Source: Candidatus Abyssobacteria bacterium SURF_5
GTDB taxonomy: Bacteria; Abyssobacteria; SURF-5
Reading direction: 5' to 3'
Assembly (NCBI GenBank): GCA_003598085.1
Contig: QZKU01000005.1
Location: 1 to 16,839 of the forward strand
DNA: 16,839 nt
The notes below the pieces were generated by a model. The model was not told the DNA's origin and ran no database searches. It saw only the letters and a list, made by a program, of their open reading frames with translations. Both the position numbers and the translations under genes were made by a program. Below, piece after piece: positions 1 through 7,729 of this stretch. Within the stretch, counting starts at the first letter, position 1; the number at the start of each line of letters is the position of its first letter.

Positions 1-135
1 TACGGCTACCGCACCTTCGAAACTTTTTCTTTGGCCCTTTATCACGTACTCGGAAATCTCCCTATACCAGAATTAACCCACAAATTCTTGTGAGGAGCTG
101 AAAAAATATGGCGGCCCAGCTTATCCTTCTCCATC

Positions 136-1488
136 TTAATTTGGCAGACATTGCTGGTTTTCCTCCGTAATTCGTATTTCATTCTTCCATAGCAAAAGTA
201 ACTCTTGATCTTCGTACGGTATTACGTGGGGGCTGATGTCCAAAATATCCGCCCAATGCCCTGGGCATTCCTCTTGATCGACGAAGTAACAATAGATCAA
301 ACCTTCCATATAATCGACAGCATCGTTATAGTATCTCTCGCGGAAATCGTACAATTCCAGTCCGCTTAAATCTTCGTATGACATTGGCAGGGTGCTGAAA
401 GTATCCGGAATTGGACCGATACCAAAAGAAAGGTCGTAGAGATATAGTGTGCCTTCGTAATCCAGAAAGTTTACACAATGCCCATCATAGAGTCCAAACC
501 TATATGCTTTTCGTGTCTCCTCCCGCACATCATCGAAACCAGAGCCTTCGCCGAACCAGCGCGGGCAAGGATAGGCTGAGTCAACCTCCTTCATTTCCAG
601 AAAAGATACGGTTGGATAGCTACCGGTGGGCTCGTCGCGCCCCAGCCCAGGATCGAAGAAAATGGTGTGATACCACTTGAACTCGATGAACATATCAGAA
701 GGCCACAGTTCCCAACAACTCCTCTCCACATATACGCCCTGCGTAGCGCAAGCATCATAGAAAACCTCTTTCATTCCTCCGCACATGCCTTCTCCATAGC
801 AGAGCACGTCATCGGTGGTATAGCCCGGATTATCCCCGCAATACTTGATCACTCCCGTGGAGACAAATCCCTGGAATATAGCATCAGCTATCGCCTTGTC
901 ATTTATTGGCTCAGGCAGGGCGTCACACCAATCAGTAGTCCAGACTACCAACGGAAAATAGAGGTTCGGCTCTACTGGAGGCTTGTTCAGTCTATAGATC
1001 TTATGGGTGGAGGAGCCTATTTTTTGCCATGGATTTAAGTAAGTCTTGTAGCCCCATGTCCACAGGACGTCCTCGACCCCGATTGTATTTGCCAAAGGCT
1101 CCAGCGTTTTCATCGTTACTACCTGCGAATATCCCCCATAGAAAAAAGCCAGCTCCGGTCCTAGTCCACCCAAACTGCCCTTCGCTGCGACTACGGCAGC
1201 CGACACCGTCCCCCATCGTAACCGAAAGATCACTTTTACGGTCACATAAGAACCCCGTGCATAGGCAGCCGATTCAGCCAAAATCTCACCCGTACATGGG
1301 TCCTTAACCGTGATCTGATCTGGATCTTGTCCCCAGCCGAAAGAAATGATATATGGCACGATTTGAGGACCGCCGGAAGTCACGTTTTCACTCCATTCCA
1401 GCGCGAGAACGGCTTCATTCGCTGGCACGAGGAAAAAAGCCAGAAACAGGGCCACAATTAATGTCCGCTTTGAAAGAATGGCACCCAT
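136..1488 (-). CDS. Secreted transglutaminase-like (Cys-His-Asp) protein
   Basis: A 450-residue protein with a clear Sec signal peptide: a basic N-terminus (SKR), a hydrophobic core around residues 10-22, and a likely cleavage near residue 29 (VLA). The C-terminal half carries an arrangement typical of transglutaminase-like enzymes. Cys236 lies in a Gly-rich MCGGM turn at the start of a helix, His337 is in GHCVNF, and Asp352 is in YDLSFG. The His-Asp spacing of 15 residues is usual for the fold. The Cys-His distance of about 100 residues is longer than usual and would need an insertion. Other cysteines in the mature part could form disulfides outside the cytoplasm. The start ATG is preceded by a good Shine-Dalgarno (GGAAGGAAG, 1496-1504 on the other strand). 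Substrate unknown; the family includes proteases, peptide cross-linkers and inactive members. The fold call is moderate, the gene call strong. Confidence 0.8.
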   Translation of the reverse strand: MGAILSKRTLIVALFLAFFLVPANEAVLALEWSENVTSGGPQIVPYIISFGWGQDPDQITVKDPCTGEILAESAAYARGSYVTVKVIFRLRWGTVSAAVVAAKGSLGGLGPELAFFYGGYSQVVTMKTLEPLANTIGVEDVLWTWGYKTYLNPWQKIGSSTHKIYRLNKPPVEPNLYFPLVVWTTDWCDALPEPINDKAIADAIFQGFVSTGVIKYCGDNPGYTTDDVLCYGEGMCGGMKEVFYDACATQGVYVERSCWELWPSDMFIEFKWYHTIFFDPGLGRDEPTGSYPTVSFLEMKEVDSAYPCPRWFGEGSGFDDVREETRKAYRFGLYDGHCVNFLDYEGTLYLYDLSFGIGPIPDTFSTLPMSYEDLSGLELYDFRERYYNDAVDYMEGLIYCYFVDQEECPGHWADILDISPHVIPYEDQELLLLWKNEIRITEENQQCLPN

Positions 1489-1495
1489 CTTTTAT

Positions 1496-1504
1496 CTTCC
1501 TTCC
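1496..1504 (-). promoter_or_regulatory. Shine-Dalgarno of the transglutaminase-like gene
   Basis: On the minus strand this reads GGAAGGAAG, ending 7 nt before the ATG at 1488. It fixes the start of that gene. Confidence 0.7.
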
Positions 1505-1543
1505 TATAAATCGCTTTTCTTTTTGAAGCCCGATCGTGCAACA

Positions 1544-1602
1544 GGCGCTGTGCGAAAACTTAGCGCCGGCAGCCTCTCAATAAGAATCCGTGCGAATCTT
1601 AT
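1544..1602 (-). promoter_or_regulatory. Two-hairpin 5' leader of the 136-1488 gene
   Basis: The untranslated leader between the predicted promoter and the start codon contains two hairpins. One is a perfect 6-bp stem, GGCGCT (1544-1549) with AGCGCC (1562-1567), and a 12-nt loop. The other is a 9-bp stem with one mismatch, 1580-1588 with 1594-1602, and a 5-nt loop. Both contain the same plus-strand word TGCGAA followed by CTTA (1551 and 1591). This could be a regulatory RNA element. I do not recognise it as a known riboswitch class. Confidence 0.35.
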
Positions 1603-1616
1603 CCTGTGGCTGAAGC

Positions 1617-1646
1617 ATCATATTCATATGCACTGGTAATTGTCAA
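1617..1646 (-). promoter_or_regulatory. Sigma70-type promoter for the 136-1488 gene
   Basis: On the minus strand the -35 is a perfect TTGACA (1641-1646), followed by an 18-nt spacer and TATGAT as the -10 (1617-1622). Transcription would start near 1610, giving a leader of about 120 nt. Confidence 0.7.
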
Positions 1647-1746
1647 GCAAACAATTGATACTTTTCCTGAGATTTCAAGTTAAGATATTGATTTATATTG
1701 CTTTAAAAGAGATCATAAAGCGAAATAGTGAAATCAGTGATCCCAT

Positions 1747-1776
1747 TTGACATCCCCCTTTTCCTTTCGATAAAAT
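1747..1776 (+). promoter_or_regulatory. Sigma70-type promoter (cassette copy A) for the 2061 gene
   Basis: TTGACA (1747-1752), 18-nt spacer, TAAAAT (1771-1776). The spacer and flanks match those at 8093-8121 and 9467-9495, so it belongs to a repeated promoter family. The predicted transcript starts near 1783, about 280 nt before the 2061 start codon. Confidence 0.65.
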
Positions 1777-1817
1777 TTACTCCTCCTTGAGAACCAGACA
1801 AAAAATTGGGGGGTGCT

Positions 1818-1868
1818 ATGTATCTGGCGCAGCAGGTGCTTCCTATGCGGAACCTATCGCGTGCCTGA
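1818..1868 (+). other. Possible 16-codon upstream ORF in the leader of the 2061 gene
   Basis: A short frame begins with ATG at 1818, 4 nt after a run of six G that could act as a Shine-Dalgarno, and ends with TGA at 1866. In the two related cassettes the ATG at the equivalent place starts a signal peptide, but here the reading frame does not encode one. It may be a decayed cassette start or a leader peptide. The stop codon lies in the first of two GCCTG/CAGGC hairpins. Confidence 0.3.
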
Positions 1869-1897
1869 CAAATCAGGCGGCGCCTGACGTTGCAGGC
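1863..1897 (+). repeat. Tandem GCCTG/CAGGC hairpins in the leader
   Basis: Hairpin 1 is GCCTGA (1863-1868), loop CAAA, TCAGGC (1873-1878). Hairpin 2 is GCCTG (1882-1886), 6-nt loop, CAGGC (1893-1897). A GC-rich tract with GGCGCGCC (1923-1930) follows. These sit between the predicted promoter and the 2061 start and could be a REP-like insertion or a structured leader. Confidence 0.4.
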
Positions 1898-2047
1898 TAT
1901 ACGGTCATCGCGCGAGATGGCAGGCGCGCCGCCAACCGGCGCCATGGTCGTGGACCTTAAAGGGAAGCTATGACTCCTCGTTCTGCGAATGGACGGAACA
2001 AGGTTCTTCCCCGCACAAATTTTCCGCAGCCCGCTGAGCGGCTGAAG

Positions 2048-2055
2048 AGGAGGGA
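2048..2055 (+). promoter_or_regulatory. Shine-Dalgarno of the propeller-like gene
   Basis: GAGGAGGG ends 5 nt before the ATG at 2061 and supports that start. Confidence 0.75.
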
Positions 2056-2060
2056 GCGAG

Positions 2061-3545
2061 ATGAAACTGTTCACAAAGGCGTTTTTCACTCTAACCATTT
2101 CTTCGTTGTTAGTTACCGGCGCAATGGCTCAGGACCTCGAATGGGATAAATGTTTCGGGGGATACAGCGAGGACGTGGGCAGAGCCGTTCAGCAAACCAG
2201 TGACGAAGGATATATCGTCGCAGGGTACACCTTTTCCACCGGCGCGGGTGCAGCCGATGTCTGGCTCATCAAGACGGACGCGGGCGGAAATAAGCAGTGG
2301 GACAAGACCTTTGGCGGGGTCGAATCCGACTGGGCCACGAGTGTACAGCAGACGCTTGACGGCGGCTACATTATCTCCGGTGTCACCTACTCTTTCGGCG
2401 CCGGCGAGCACGACGCATGGCTTATCAAGACCGATGCTCTCGGAAATAAACAATGGGATAAGACATTTGGTGGAAGTCTTTCCGATTTCGGTCACTCCGT
2501 CCAGCAGACGCTTGATGGCGGATATATCATGGCCGGAATGCTTGACCATGATTTTTGGTATGGAATAGGCGGTGACTTCTGGCTTATAAAGACGGACGCA
2601 AGTGGAAACAAAGTGTGGGACAAGATGTTTGGCGGATACAATTGGGACGAAGCCTTCAGCGTTCAACAAACGGTTGAGGGAGGTTACGTCATCGCCGGCA
2701 CAACAGGGTCTTTTGGCGCGGGCAGCTACGATGCATGGCTTATCAAGACAGATGCTAACGGAAATGAGATCTGGAATAGAACCTTCGGAGGATCAGGCTG
2801 GGATGACGCCTACTGTGTCCGCCAAACCGCCGATGGCGGCTTCATTATCGCCGGCAACATGTGGCCCGTGGGAATGAGTGTCGATTTCTGGCTGATCAAG
2901 ACCGACGCCGACGGGCACGAACAATGGCAAAGAACTTTCGGCGGCACGGAATTTGACAAAGCGTATTCCCTTGAATTAGCTGCCGACGGCGGCTATATCA
3001 TGGGAGGGTTCACTTGGTCGTATGGAGCAGGCACGATTGATCTTTGGCTGGTCAAAACCGACGCCAGCGGGCTGAAGGAGTGGGACCAGACGTTCGGAGC
3101 AGCAGCCTTCGATTACGGATACGACGTCGGAACAACGTCCGACGGCGGCTATATCGTCACCGGCTTCACGGAGTCATATGGGGCGGGTTTGGCCGACGTT
3201 TGGCTGCTGAAAGTCAGTTCTGATCTAACTCGTATAAGTCTTATATCGCCGGATAATTTGGCCGTCCTAACGGCTCCTCCGAACTTTGAATGGGCGGCGT
3301 ACGGAGGAATCAGCAATGCCTTTGCCGTCGACCTGAGTTTCTTGTCCGATTTCACGTCGTTCTATTCAACCTATGAGCATCTCCACCAGATCATTTACGG
3401 TGACACCTGGACCATGCCTCCCGGAATCTGGAACAGGATTCCGACGGGGACGCCGATATACTGGCGCGTTCGCGGCGTCGATCTCGACCATGACCCGTTG
3501 ACCGTCATCACCAGCGACGAGGTCTGGTCGTTTAATAAAGAGTAG
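2061..3545 (+). CDS. Secreted seven-repeat (beta-propeller-like) protein with shared C-terminal domain
   Basis: A 494-residue protein. A Sec signal peptide (residues 1-23, cleavage after AMA) is followed by seven tandem repeats of about 52 residues, from residue 28 to about 390. Each repeat has the pattern W-D-K-T-F-G-G, a variable turn, S-V-Q-Q-T, D-G-G-Y-I-I-A-G, G-A-G, then W-L-I-K-T-D and G-N. Seven such repeats suggest a seven-bladed beta-propeller. Repeats 6 and 7 are the most diverged, and repeat 3 carries a small insertion. The last ~100 residues form a separate domain ending in a Y-W-R-V-R-G-V-D segment and D-E-V-W-S-F. It is closely related to the C-terminus of the 9540-11060 product and may be a binding, anchoring or sorting module. 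No catalytic residues are evident, so the likely role is extracellular or periplasmic binding. Fold assignment is inference. Confidence 0.88.
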   Translation: MKLFTKAFFTLTISSLLVTGAMAQDLEWDKCFGGYSEDVGRAVQQTSDEGYIVAGYTFSTGAGAADVWLIKTDAGGNKQWDKTFGGVESDWATSVQQTLDGGYIISGVTYSFGAGEHDAWLIKTDALGNKQWDKTFGGSLSDFGHSVQQTLDGGYIMAGMLDHDFWYGIGGDFWLIKTDASGNKVWDKMFGGYNWDEAFSVQQTVEGGYVIAGTTGSFGAGSYDAWLIKTDANGNEIWNRTFGGSGWDDAYCVRQTADGGFIIAGNMWPVGMSVDFWLIKTDADGHEQWQRTFGGTEFDKAYSLELAADGGYIMGGFTWSYGAGTIDLWLVKTDASGLKEWDQTFGAAAFDYGYDVGTTSDGGYIVTGFTESYGAGLADVWLLKVSSDLTRISLISPDNLAVLTAPPNFEWAAYGGISNAFAVDLSFLSDFTSFYSTYEHLHQIIYGDTWTMPPGIWNRIPTGTPIYWRVRGVDLDHDPLTVITSDEVWSFNKE

Positions 3546-4061
3546 CAGGACAGCATAAGTAGACAGCGAATCAGTCTACAGTCCACAGTCCACAGTCTGC
3601 AGGGAAGGAATTTTTCGATCCGCAGACGGCGTCCCGGAGCTCGATCCGCAGATTGCGCTGATCCCGGATCGGGTCCGGGACAAGCTTTCACTGATTGAAA
3701 ACAAAGACTCATTCGACCACGAATTCGCACGAATTGAGCGAATTCAAGAGGAACATCCTTGGACCACGGATTAGCACGAATTTGAAAAACAGCTAACAAC
3801 CCTCGGTCCATAATTCATCCCGCGAGACGCAGGGCGGAAACGATTTACGATCCGCTGATTGGGCAGATTCTTGAGGATGATTGGAACCGCCTGACCTGCC
3901 ACGCTTCGCGTGGTGAACGCTGATGAACGCCGACAAGAGAGGCGGACTTCAGGCGGTGGGCTTTAGGGATAGGAACAGCCCAACAATCCCATTATCTTCC
4001 CTCAATCTTAAAATCACTGCGCATATCCCCATGTAATTTCTCAAATCTTCTTCAAACAGTT
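3546..4061. repeat. Gene-free stretch with interspersed repeats
   Basis: No convincing gene. The stretch holds tandem CAGTCCA-type units (about 3573-3601), a 12-bp direct repeat TCGATCCGCAGA (3615-3626 and 3641-3652), and a perfect 8-bp inverted repeat GTCCCGGA (3631-3638) with TCCGGGAC (3674-3681). It also has CACGAATT-rich repeats (about 3717-3785). The 29-nt segment at 3863-3891 recurs with two mismatches at 7872-7900 and is followed by GATGAACGCCGA-type units in both places. This looks like decayed intergenic repeat families. Confidence 0.6.
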
Positions 4062-4067
4062 TATAAT
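4062..4067 (+). promoter_or_regulatory. -10 box for the ABC-F gene
   Basis: A perfect TATAAT lies 55 nt before the ATG at 4123. No good -35 is seen at 17-18 nt upstream (only TTCTCA or TCTCAA), so the promoter call is tentative. Confidence 0.4.
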
Positions 4068-4122
4068 AGTACAGTCCAAGATTATTAATGGTCTCTGAAT
4101 CCCACCAAGTATTTATTAACTC

Positions 4123-6117
4123 ATGCTAAGCGTTGTCAATATCTCCAAGGTCTATGGCGAGCAGGTGCTCTTCAGTGGCGTCAATTTCAATGTCGGCGCC
4201 CGTGATCGTATCGCCGTCATCGGTCCCAATGGTTCCGGAAAAACCACCCTTTTCGAAATACTGGCGGGTAATGTTGTTCCCGATTCGGGCAGCCTCGCCA
4301 TGCGGAAGGATGTTACGATAGGCTATGCTCGTCAGGAAATTACGCCTTTCGCCCATGAACGACTGCTTCCCCATGTCGCTCATGCTTCTACCCGGATAGC
4401 CGGGCTTGAGCACCGCATTCATGTGCTTCAGGAAGCTCTCACCGAAAACAGCGATGATGAGGATACTGAAGAACTTTTACGCGAACTCGGTGAATTGCAG
4501 CATAAATATGAGTTTGCCGGCGGCTACCATGTTGAGCATGAGGCTGAAGAGGTCCTTACTGGTCTGGGATTCAGGGAAATGGATTTCCTCCGACCCTTAA
4601 GCGAGTTCAGTGGCGGAACTCTGATGCGGGTGACTCTGGCCAAGCTGCTGGTGTTGAACCCGGATATGCTTCTCCTGGACGAACCCACCAACCACCTCGA
4701 TTTGGAATCCTGCATCTGGTTTGAAGAATACCTGAAGTCATACCAGGGCGCCGTCATGGTCACTTCCCATGATCGAGCCTTTCTCAATCGGGTAGCCCAT
4801 AAAATAATTTCCATTGAGAGGGATGACGTTATTTTCTATCGCGGCACCTATGATGATTTTATTGTGGCTCGTGAGCAAGACCTGGCTACCCGAGAAGCTA
4901 CCGCCCGCCGACAAGAGATCAAAATCAGGAAGGAAATGCGCTTTATCGAGAAGTTCCGTTATAAAGCCAGCAAGGCCGCCCAGGTGCAAAGCCGGATCAA
5001 AGCGCTTGCCAAGATCGAACGGATCGAGGTTCCACGGGCGACCCGTAAGATTCACTTCAATTTTCCGGATCCGGAACGGAGTGGGGATGAGGTTATCAGT
5101 CTCAATCAGATTGCCAAGTCCTATGACGGTAACGTCGTTTATCGGGACTTGAATCTGAAGCTGCGGCGGAACGATCGTGTTGCGCTGGTAGGTCCTAACG
5201 GGGCGGGGAAAACTACTTTGTTGAAAATATTGGCGGGGGTGCTGCCGTTTGATTCGGGAGAACGCAAATTGGGGGCCAATGTTTCCACGGCTTACTACGC
5301 TCAATATCAACTGGAGCTTCTGAACCCGGAAAATACGGTTCTGGAAGAACTGCGACGGGTAGCCCCCGGTGAATCCGAACAAAATCTGCGGGGGCTTTTG
5401 GGGGCTTTTCTTTTCAGCGGGGATTCCGTCCTCAAAAAAGTAGAGGTTCTTTCCGGAGGTGAGAAAAGCCGGCTTTCTCTTGCTAAAATGCTGGTGTGCC
5501 CGGCCAATTTCTTACTGATGGATGAGCCTACCAATCATCTCGATATTGCCTCGCGGGAAATGTTGAGTGATGCCCTTGATGCTTATCATGGCACTCTCTG
5601 CTTTATCACCCACGACCGGACGCTTATTCGCGAAGTTGCCAACAAAATCATTGAGATCCGGAACGGTGTTGCTTCCGTTTATGCCGGCAACTATGATGAA
5701 TTCCTGGCGTGGAAGGATCGAGCGGCCATCCTCGAAGAAGAAAAATCCCTTCCCATCCCCGGTACTTCTGACGCAATCTCGCAACGGGAATTACAGCGCC
5801 GGCGTAAAGCCGCTGAAGGTGACTTGCGCAATGATTATTACCGCGTCAGTTCTCCTCTAAAAAAGCGAATAGAGGAAATAGAAGCTGAGCTTGGTAAATT
5901 GGAAGCTGAATTCAAGGAATTAGAAGAATATTTCGCGCATCCGGAAGGTTATGGGGATGCTGATGAGCTGAAGGCTGCTACCCGCAGACACGGCGAATTG
6001 AAGAAGATGATACCGGAGCTGACTGATGAGTGGGAACGGCTTTCCCTCGAGGCGGAATTGAAGAGACAGGAATTCGAGGAAGCGAAAAAGAAACTGGAAG
6101 CAGAGTATGAGAGATAA
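4123..6117 (+). CDS. ABC-F family ATPase (Uup/YheS-like)
   Basis: A 664-residue protein with two ABC ATPase domains and no membrane segments, the layout of ABC-F proteins. These are cytoplasmic and usually act on ribosomes (translation factors or antibiotic protection). Domain 1 has Walker A GPNGSGKTT (residues 34-42), signature SGGTL from Ser163, and Walker B ending in Asp186-Glu187 within DEPTNHLD. Domain 2 has Walker A GPNGAGKTT from residue 357, signature LSGGEKSR around Ser444, and Asp467-Glu468. Between them lies the charged linker with the FRYKASKAAQVQSRIK stretch typical of ABC-F. A C-terminal coiled coil, about residues 570-664 and rich in Glu and Lys, matches Uup/YheS-type tails. 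Both catalytic glutamates are present. The start codon has only a weak Shine-Dalgarno but is the natural domain start. Housekeeping versus resistance role cannot be told from sequence alone. Confidence 0.95.
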   Translation: MLSVVNISKVYGEQVLFSGVNFNVGARDRIAVIGPNGSGKTTLFEILAGNVVPDSGSLAMRKDVTIGYARQEITPFAHERLLPHVAHASTRIAGLEHRIHVLQEALTENSDDEDTEELLRELGELQHKYEFAGGYHVEHEAEEVLTGLGFREMDFLRPLSEFSGGTLMRVTLAKLLVLNPDMLLLDEPTNHLDLESCIWFEEYLKSYQGAVMVTSHDRAFLNRVAHKIISIERDDVIFYRGTYDDFIVAREQDLATREATARRQEIKIRKEMRFIEKFRYKASKAAQVQSRIKALAKIERIEVPRATRKIHFNFPDPERSGDEVISLNQIAKSYDGNVVYRDLNLKLRRNDRVALVGPNGAGKTTLLKILAGVLPFDSGERKLGANVSTAYYAQYQLELLNPENTVLEELRRVAPGESEQNLRGLLGAFLFSGDSVLKKVEVLSGGEKSRLSLAKMLVCPANFLLMDEPTNHLDIASREMLSDALDAYHGTLCFITHDRTLIREVANKIIEIRNGVASVYAGNYDEFLAWKDRAAILEEEKSLPIPGTSDAISQRELQRRRKAAEGDLRNDYYRVSSPLKKRIEEIEAELGKLEAEFKELEEYFAHPEGYGDADELKAATRRHGELKKMIPELTDEWERLSLEAELKRQEFEEAKKKLEAEYER

Positions 6118-6242
6118 AAAATACCCAGAGGTGGGATCATCCATTACGCCGGTTGTGGAAAAGGAATTTCCGGTGGAGTCGGAGATGGCAGGCTTGTGAA
6201 TGTGTATGGCGTGTTGTGGCTGTTTCGGTCGGCAACTACATA

Positions 6243-6250
6243 GGGAGAGG
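6243..6250 (+). promoter_or_regulatory. Shine-Dalgarno of the flavoprotein gene
   Basis: GGGAGAGG ends 3 nt before the ATG at 6254. It favours that ATG over the in-frame ATG 54 nt further upstream, whose extra residues are Cys-rich and unlike the family. Confidence 0.65.
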
Positions 6251-6253
6251 CAA

Positions 6254-6844
6254 ATGAAGATTCTGGCATTCAATGGAAGCCCGAGGAAAAAAGGAAACAC
6301 CGAGACCTTATTAAGTGAGGTTTTAATGGGCGCCGCAAGTAAAGGGGCGGAGACTCGGTTGATCTGTCTCAACGAGTTGAACATGAAAGGCTGCCAGGGC
6401 TGCGGCGCCTGCAGAAAGAAGCTCGGGGCCTGCGTTCAAAAAGATGACGTGTCGCCGTTGCTTCAGGAAATGAAAAATGCCGATGCCCTTGTCTTTGGGA
6501 CCCCGGTCTATTGCTACAACGTCAGCTCGCAATTCAAGGCTTTGATCGACCGCTTCTACTGTTTCTATGGAGAGGATGTTGACCCGGCCACGGGCAATAA
6601 AGGTGTGCGGGTGTGGTTTCCATCCGGGAAAAGGATTGTGATAGTGACCTCACAGGAAGCTCCCGATGTTTTCGAAACAGTCCACAACTGGCTGAGCCTG
6701 CTCGGGTATTTGTTGAATGCCGGCGGCATGGAATTTATAGAGCATTGCGCTTCTGAGAACAAAAGAAATTCGGCGCGGGACAATCCAACAATTCTTTCTC
6801 AGGCAAGGGCCGTGGGAGAATCACTGGTAAAAAGCTCTTCTTGA
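6254..6844 (+). CDS. Iron-sulfur flavoprotein / NADPH-dependent FMN reductase
   Basis: A 196-residue flavodoxin-fold protein. The N-terminus has the FMN phosphate loop FNGSPRKKGNT (residues 6-16). A compact cysteine motif follows: C47-x2-C50-x2-C53-x6-C60, then a DD pair. This is the [4Fe-4S] ligand arrangement of archaeal and bacterial iron-sulfur flavoproteins. The next conserved segment, FGTPVYCYNVSSQFKALIDR, is the usual flavin and dimer contact region of NADPH-dependent FMN reductases. The product probably passes electrons from a ferredoxin or NAD(P)H to a small oxidant in the cytoplasm; the substrate is unknown. It begins 136 nt after the ABC-F stop on the same strand and could be co-transcribed, but no functional link is evident. 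It ends where repeat-like sequence begins. Confidence 0.9.
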   Translation: MKILAFNGSPRKKGNTETLLSEVLMGAASKGAETRLICLNELNMKGCQGCGACRKKLGACVQKDDVSPLLQEMKNADALVFGTPVYCYNVSSQFKALIDRFYCFYGEDVDPATGNKGVRVWFPSGKRIVIVTSQEAPDVFETVHNWLSLLGYLLNAGGMEFIEHCASENKRNSARDNPTILSQARAVGESLVKSSS

Positions 6845-7013
6845 AAAAGGAGCCTTCCACTAATCGAGATCTGTCACTTCTGTCACTCTGGCACAATGAG
6901 CATGCGTCATTGCGTCAGGAAGGAGGAGCAAGGAGTCTTACCCGATTCGTTTCCTTTGTAAAAAGTGTAGACCTGACACTATTGTCTTCCCCCGAAGTGA
7001 AAGGACCCGATGC
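6845..7013. repeat. Repeat-like spacer after the flavoprotein gene
   Basis: No gene is supported here. The spacer contains a CTGTCACT direct repeat (about 6870-6886), a perfect inverted repeat CAATGA/TCATTG with a 7-nt loop, and an AGTGT/ACACT hairpin around AGACCTG. The word AGACCTGAC recurs at 13146 near the accessory segment. These look like interspersed intergenic elements. Confidence 0.35.
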
Positions 7014-7325
7014 TCACGCCGTCTCTTGGCGCTTTGCAGTCTGGACTTTTAGTTTCAAGCGCAACGCTCGGATTACTTTTAGGACGGTGGCAAATTCAGG
7101 ATTGCCCTCCGGAGAAAGAGCCTTATAAAGACTTTCCCTTCCCAGTCCAGTCTCACGCGCAATCTCTGCCATGCCTTTGGCGCGAGCTATATCGCCCAAA
7201 ACAGCAGAGATTAAAGAGGGGTCTCCCTCCTCTAACGCAGCCTCAAGATAGGCAGCCATATCTTCTTCGGTTTTAAGATTCTCCACTACGTCCCATGGAC
7301 GAGTTATTGTCTTCTTGCGTTTCAT
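7014..7325 (-). CDS. Antitoxin of a RelE/HigB-type module (helix-turn-helix)
   Basis: A 103-residue protein matching the addiction-module antidote family with an Xre-like helix-turn-helix. The N-terminal half has the family's Asp-Val-Val-Glu-Asn-Leu-Lys-Thr-Glu-Glu-Asp-Met-Ala-Ala-Tyr-Leu stretch. The DNA-binding part reads GMAEIARETGLGRESLYKAL and is followed by G-N-P-E-F-A-T-V-L-K-V-I-R-A-L. The family antitoxin binds its partner toxin and represses the shared promoter. The start at 7325 is chosen because TCCT (7331-7334 on the plus strand, AGGA on the minus) sits 5 nt upstream of ATG. It lies downstream of the broken toxin with a 106-nt gap, unusually wide for this toxin-first arrangement. 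It appears intact and could still act as an orphan repressor. Confidence 0.85.
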   Translation of the reverse strand: MKRKKTITRPWDVVENLKTEEDMAAYLEAALEEGDPSLISAVLGDIARAKGMAEIARETGLGRESLYKALSPEGNPEFATVLKVIRALRLKLKVQTAKRQETA

Positions 7326-7329
7326 GTTA

Positions 7330-7362
7330 GTCCTGTCTCCTGTCACTTGTCTCTTGTCTCTT
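7330..7362 (-). repeat. Heptanucleotide tandem repeat carrying the antitoxin ribosome binding site
   Basis: On the plus strand, four consecutive 7-mers, GTCTCCT, GTCACTT, GTCTCTT and GTCTCTT (7335-7362), follow a partial unit GTCCT (7330-7334). The antitoxin Shine-Dalgarno (AGGA) is the last partial unit on the minus strand. Confidence 0.6.
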
Positions 7363-7431
7363 GAGTAACCTTTCTCCCGCACCTTGCCGCCACGAGGAGT
7401 GCGGCCCGGCCGGGAGACCGGTAAAATCTAC

Positions 7432-7723
7432 TTACAAATTCCGCGCCAGTTCCCGCGCAATGAGAATATCTCTACCTTGCGTGCGCTTGTCTCCGCCCGC
7501 GAGCAGAATCACCACTTCACGTCCTCGATGAGTAAAATACACGCGATAACCAGCAGCGTAGTCAATGCGCAGTTCGGAAACGCCCTCGCCGACCGGTTTG
7601 ACATCTCCCGGATTCCCCCAGCGATAAACGTCGAATACGCGTATTGATACGGGCGCGGACCTCCTTGTCTCGCAGGGAATCGAACCATTGCGCGAATTCG
7701 TCTGTCTGGCGCACTTCAATCAC
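7432..7723 (-). pseudogene. RelE-family addiction-module toxin, frameshifted
   Basis: Two overlapping frames together make one complete toxin of the addiction-module killer family (HigB/RelE type, mRNA interferase). The first gives a stretch with TDEFAQWFDSLRD and ARINTRIRRL. The second continues with GNPGDVKPVGEGVSELRI, GYRVYFTHRG, LLAGGDKRTQ and a final ARELARNL. The frames join exactly at a run of five C on the plus strand (7615-7619, G on the coding strand); the family sequence needs four. The gene therefore has one extra base, either a real inactivating insertion or a sequencing error. The GTG at 7723 begins the conserved part; an earlier GTG at 7774 would lie upstream of the predicted -35. 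The antitoxin follows downstream. Confidence 0.8.
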
Positions 7724-7729
7724 ACTCTG

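Noticed and set aside
1703-2098. A 131-codon minus-strand ORF in the divergent spacer
   Set aside because: It lies antisense to the strong promoter and leader of the 2061 gene, is Arg/Ser/Cys-rich, and has no recognisable domain.
3395-3811. A 138-codon minus-strand ORF across the end of the propeller-like gene
   Set aside because: It is antisense to the shared C-terminal domain and then runs into repeats; the protein has no coherent features.
4738-5382. A 214-codon minus-strand ORF inside the ABC-F gene
   Set aside because: It is a shadow of a well-conserved gene; the plus-strand frame has all ABC-F motifs.
6841-7128. A 95-codon plus-strand ORF overlapping the flavoprotein stop
   Set aside because: Its sequence runs through repeat-like spacer and then antisense to the antitoxin; no domain or credible ribosome binding site.
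7330-7362. Short tandem repeat considered as a CRISPR array
   Set aside because: Units are 7 bp without spacers, so this is a minisatellite, not CRISPR.
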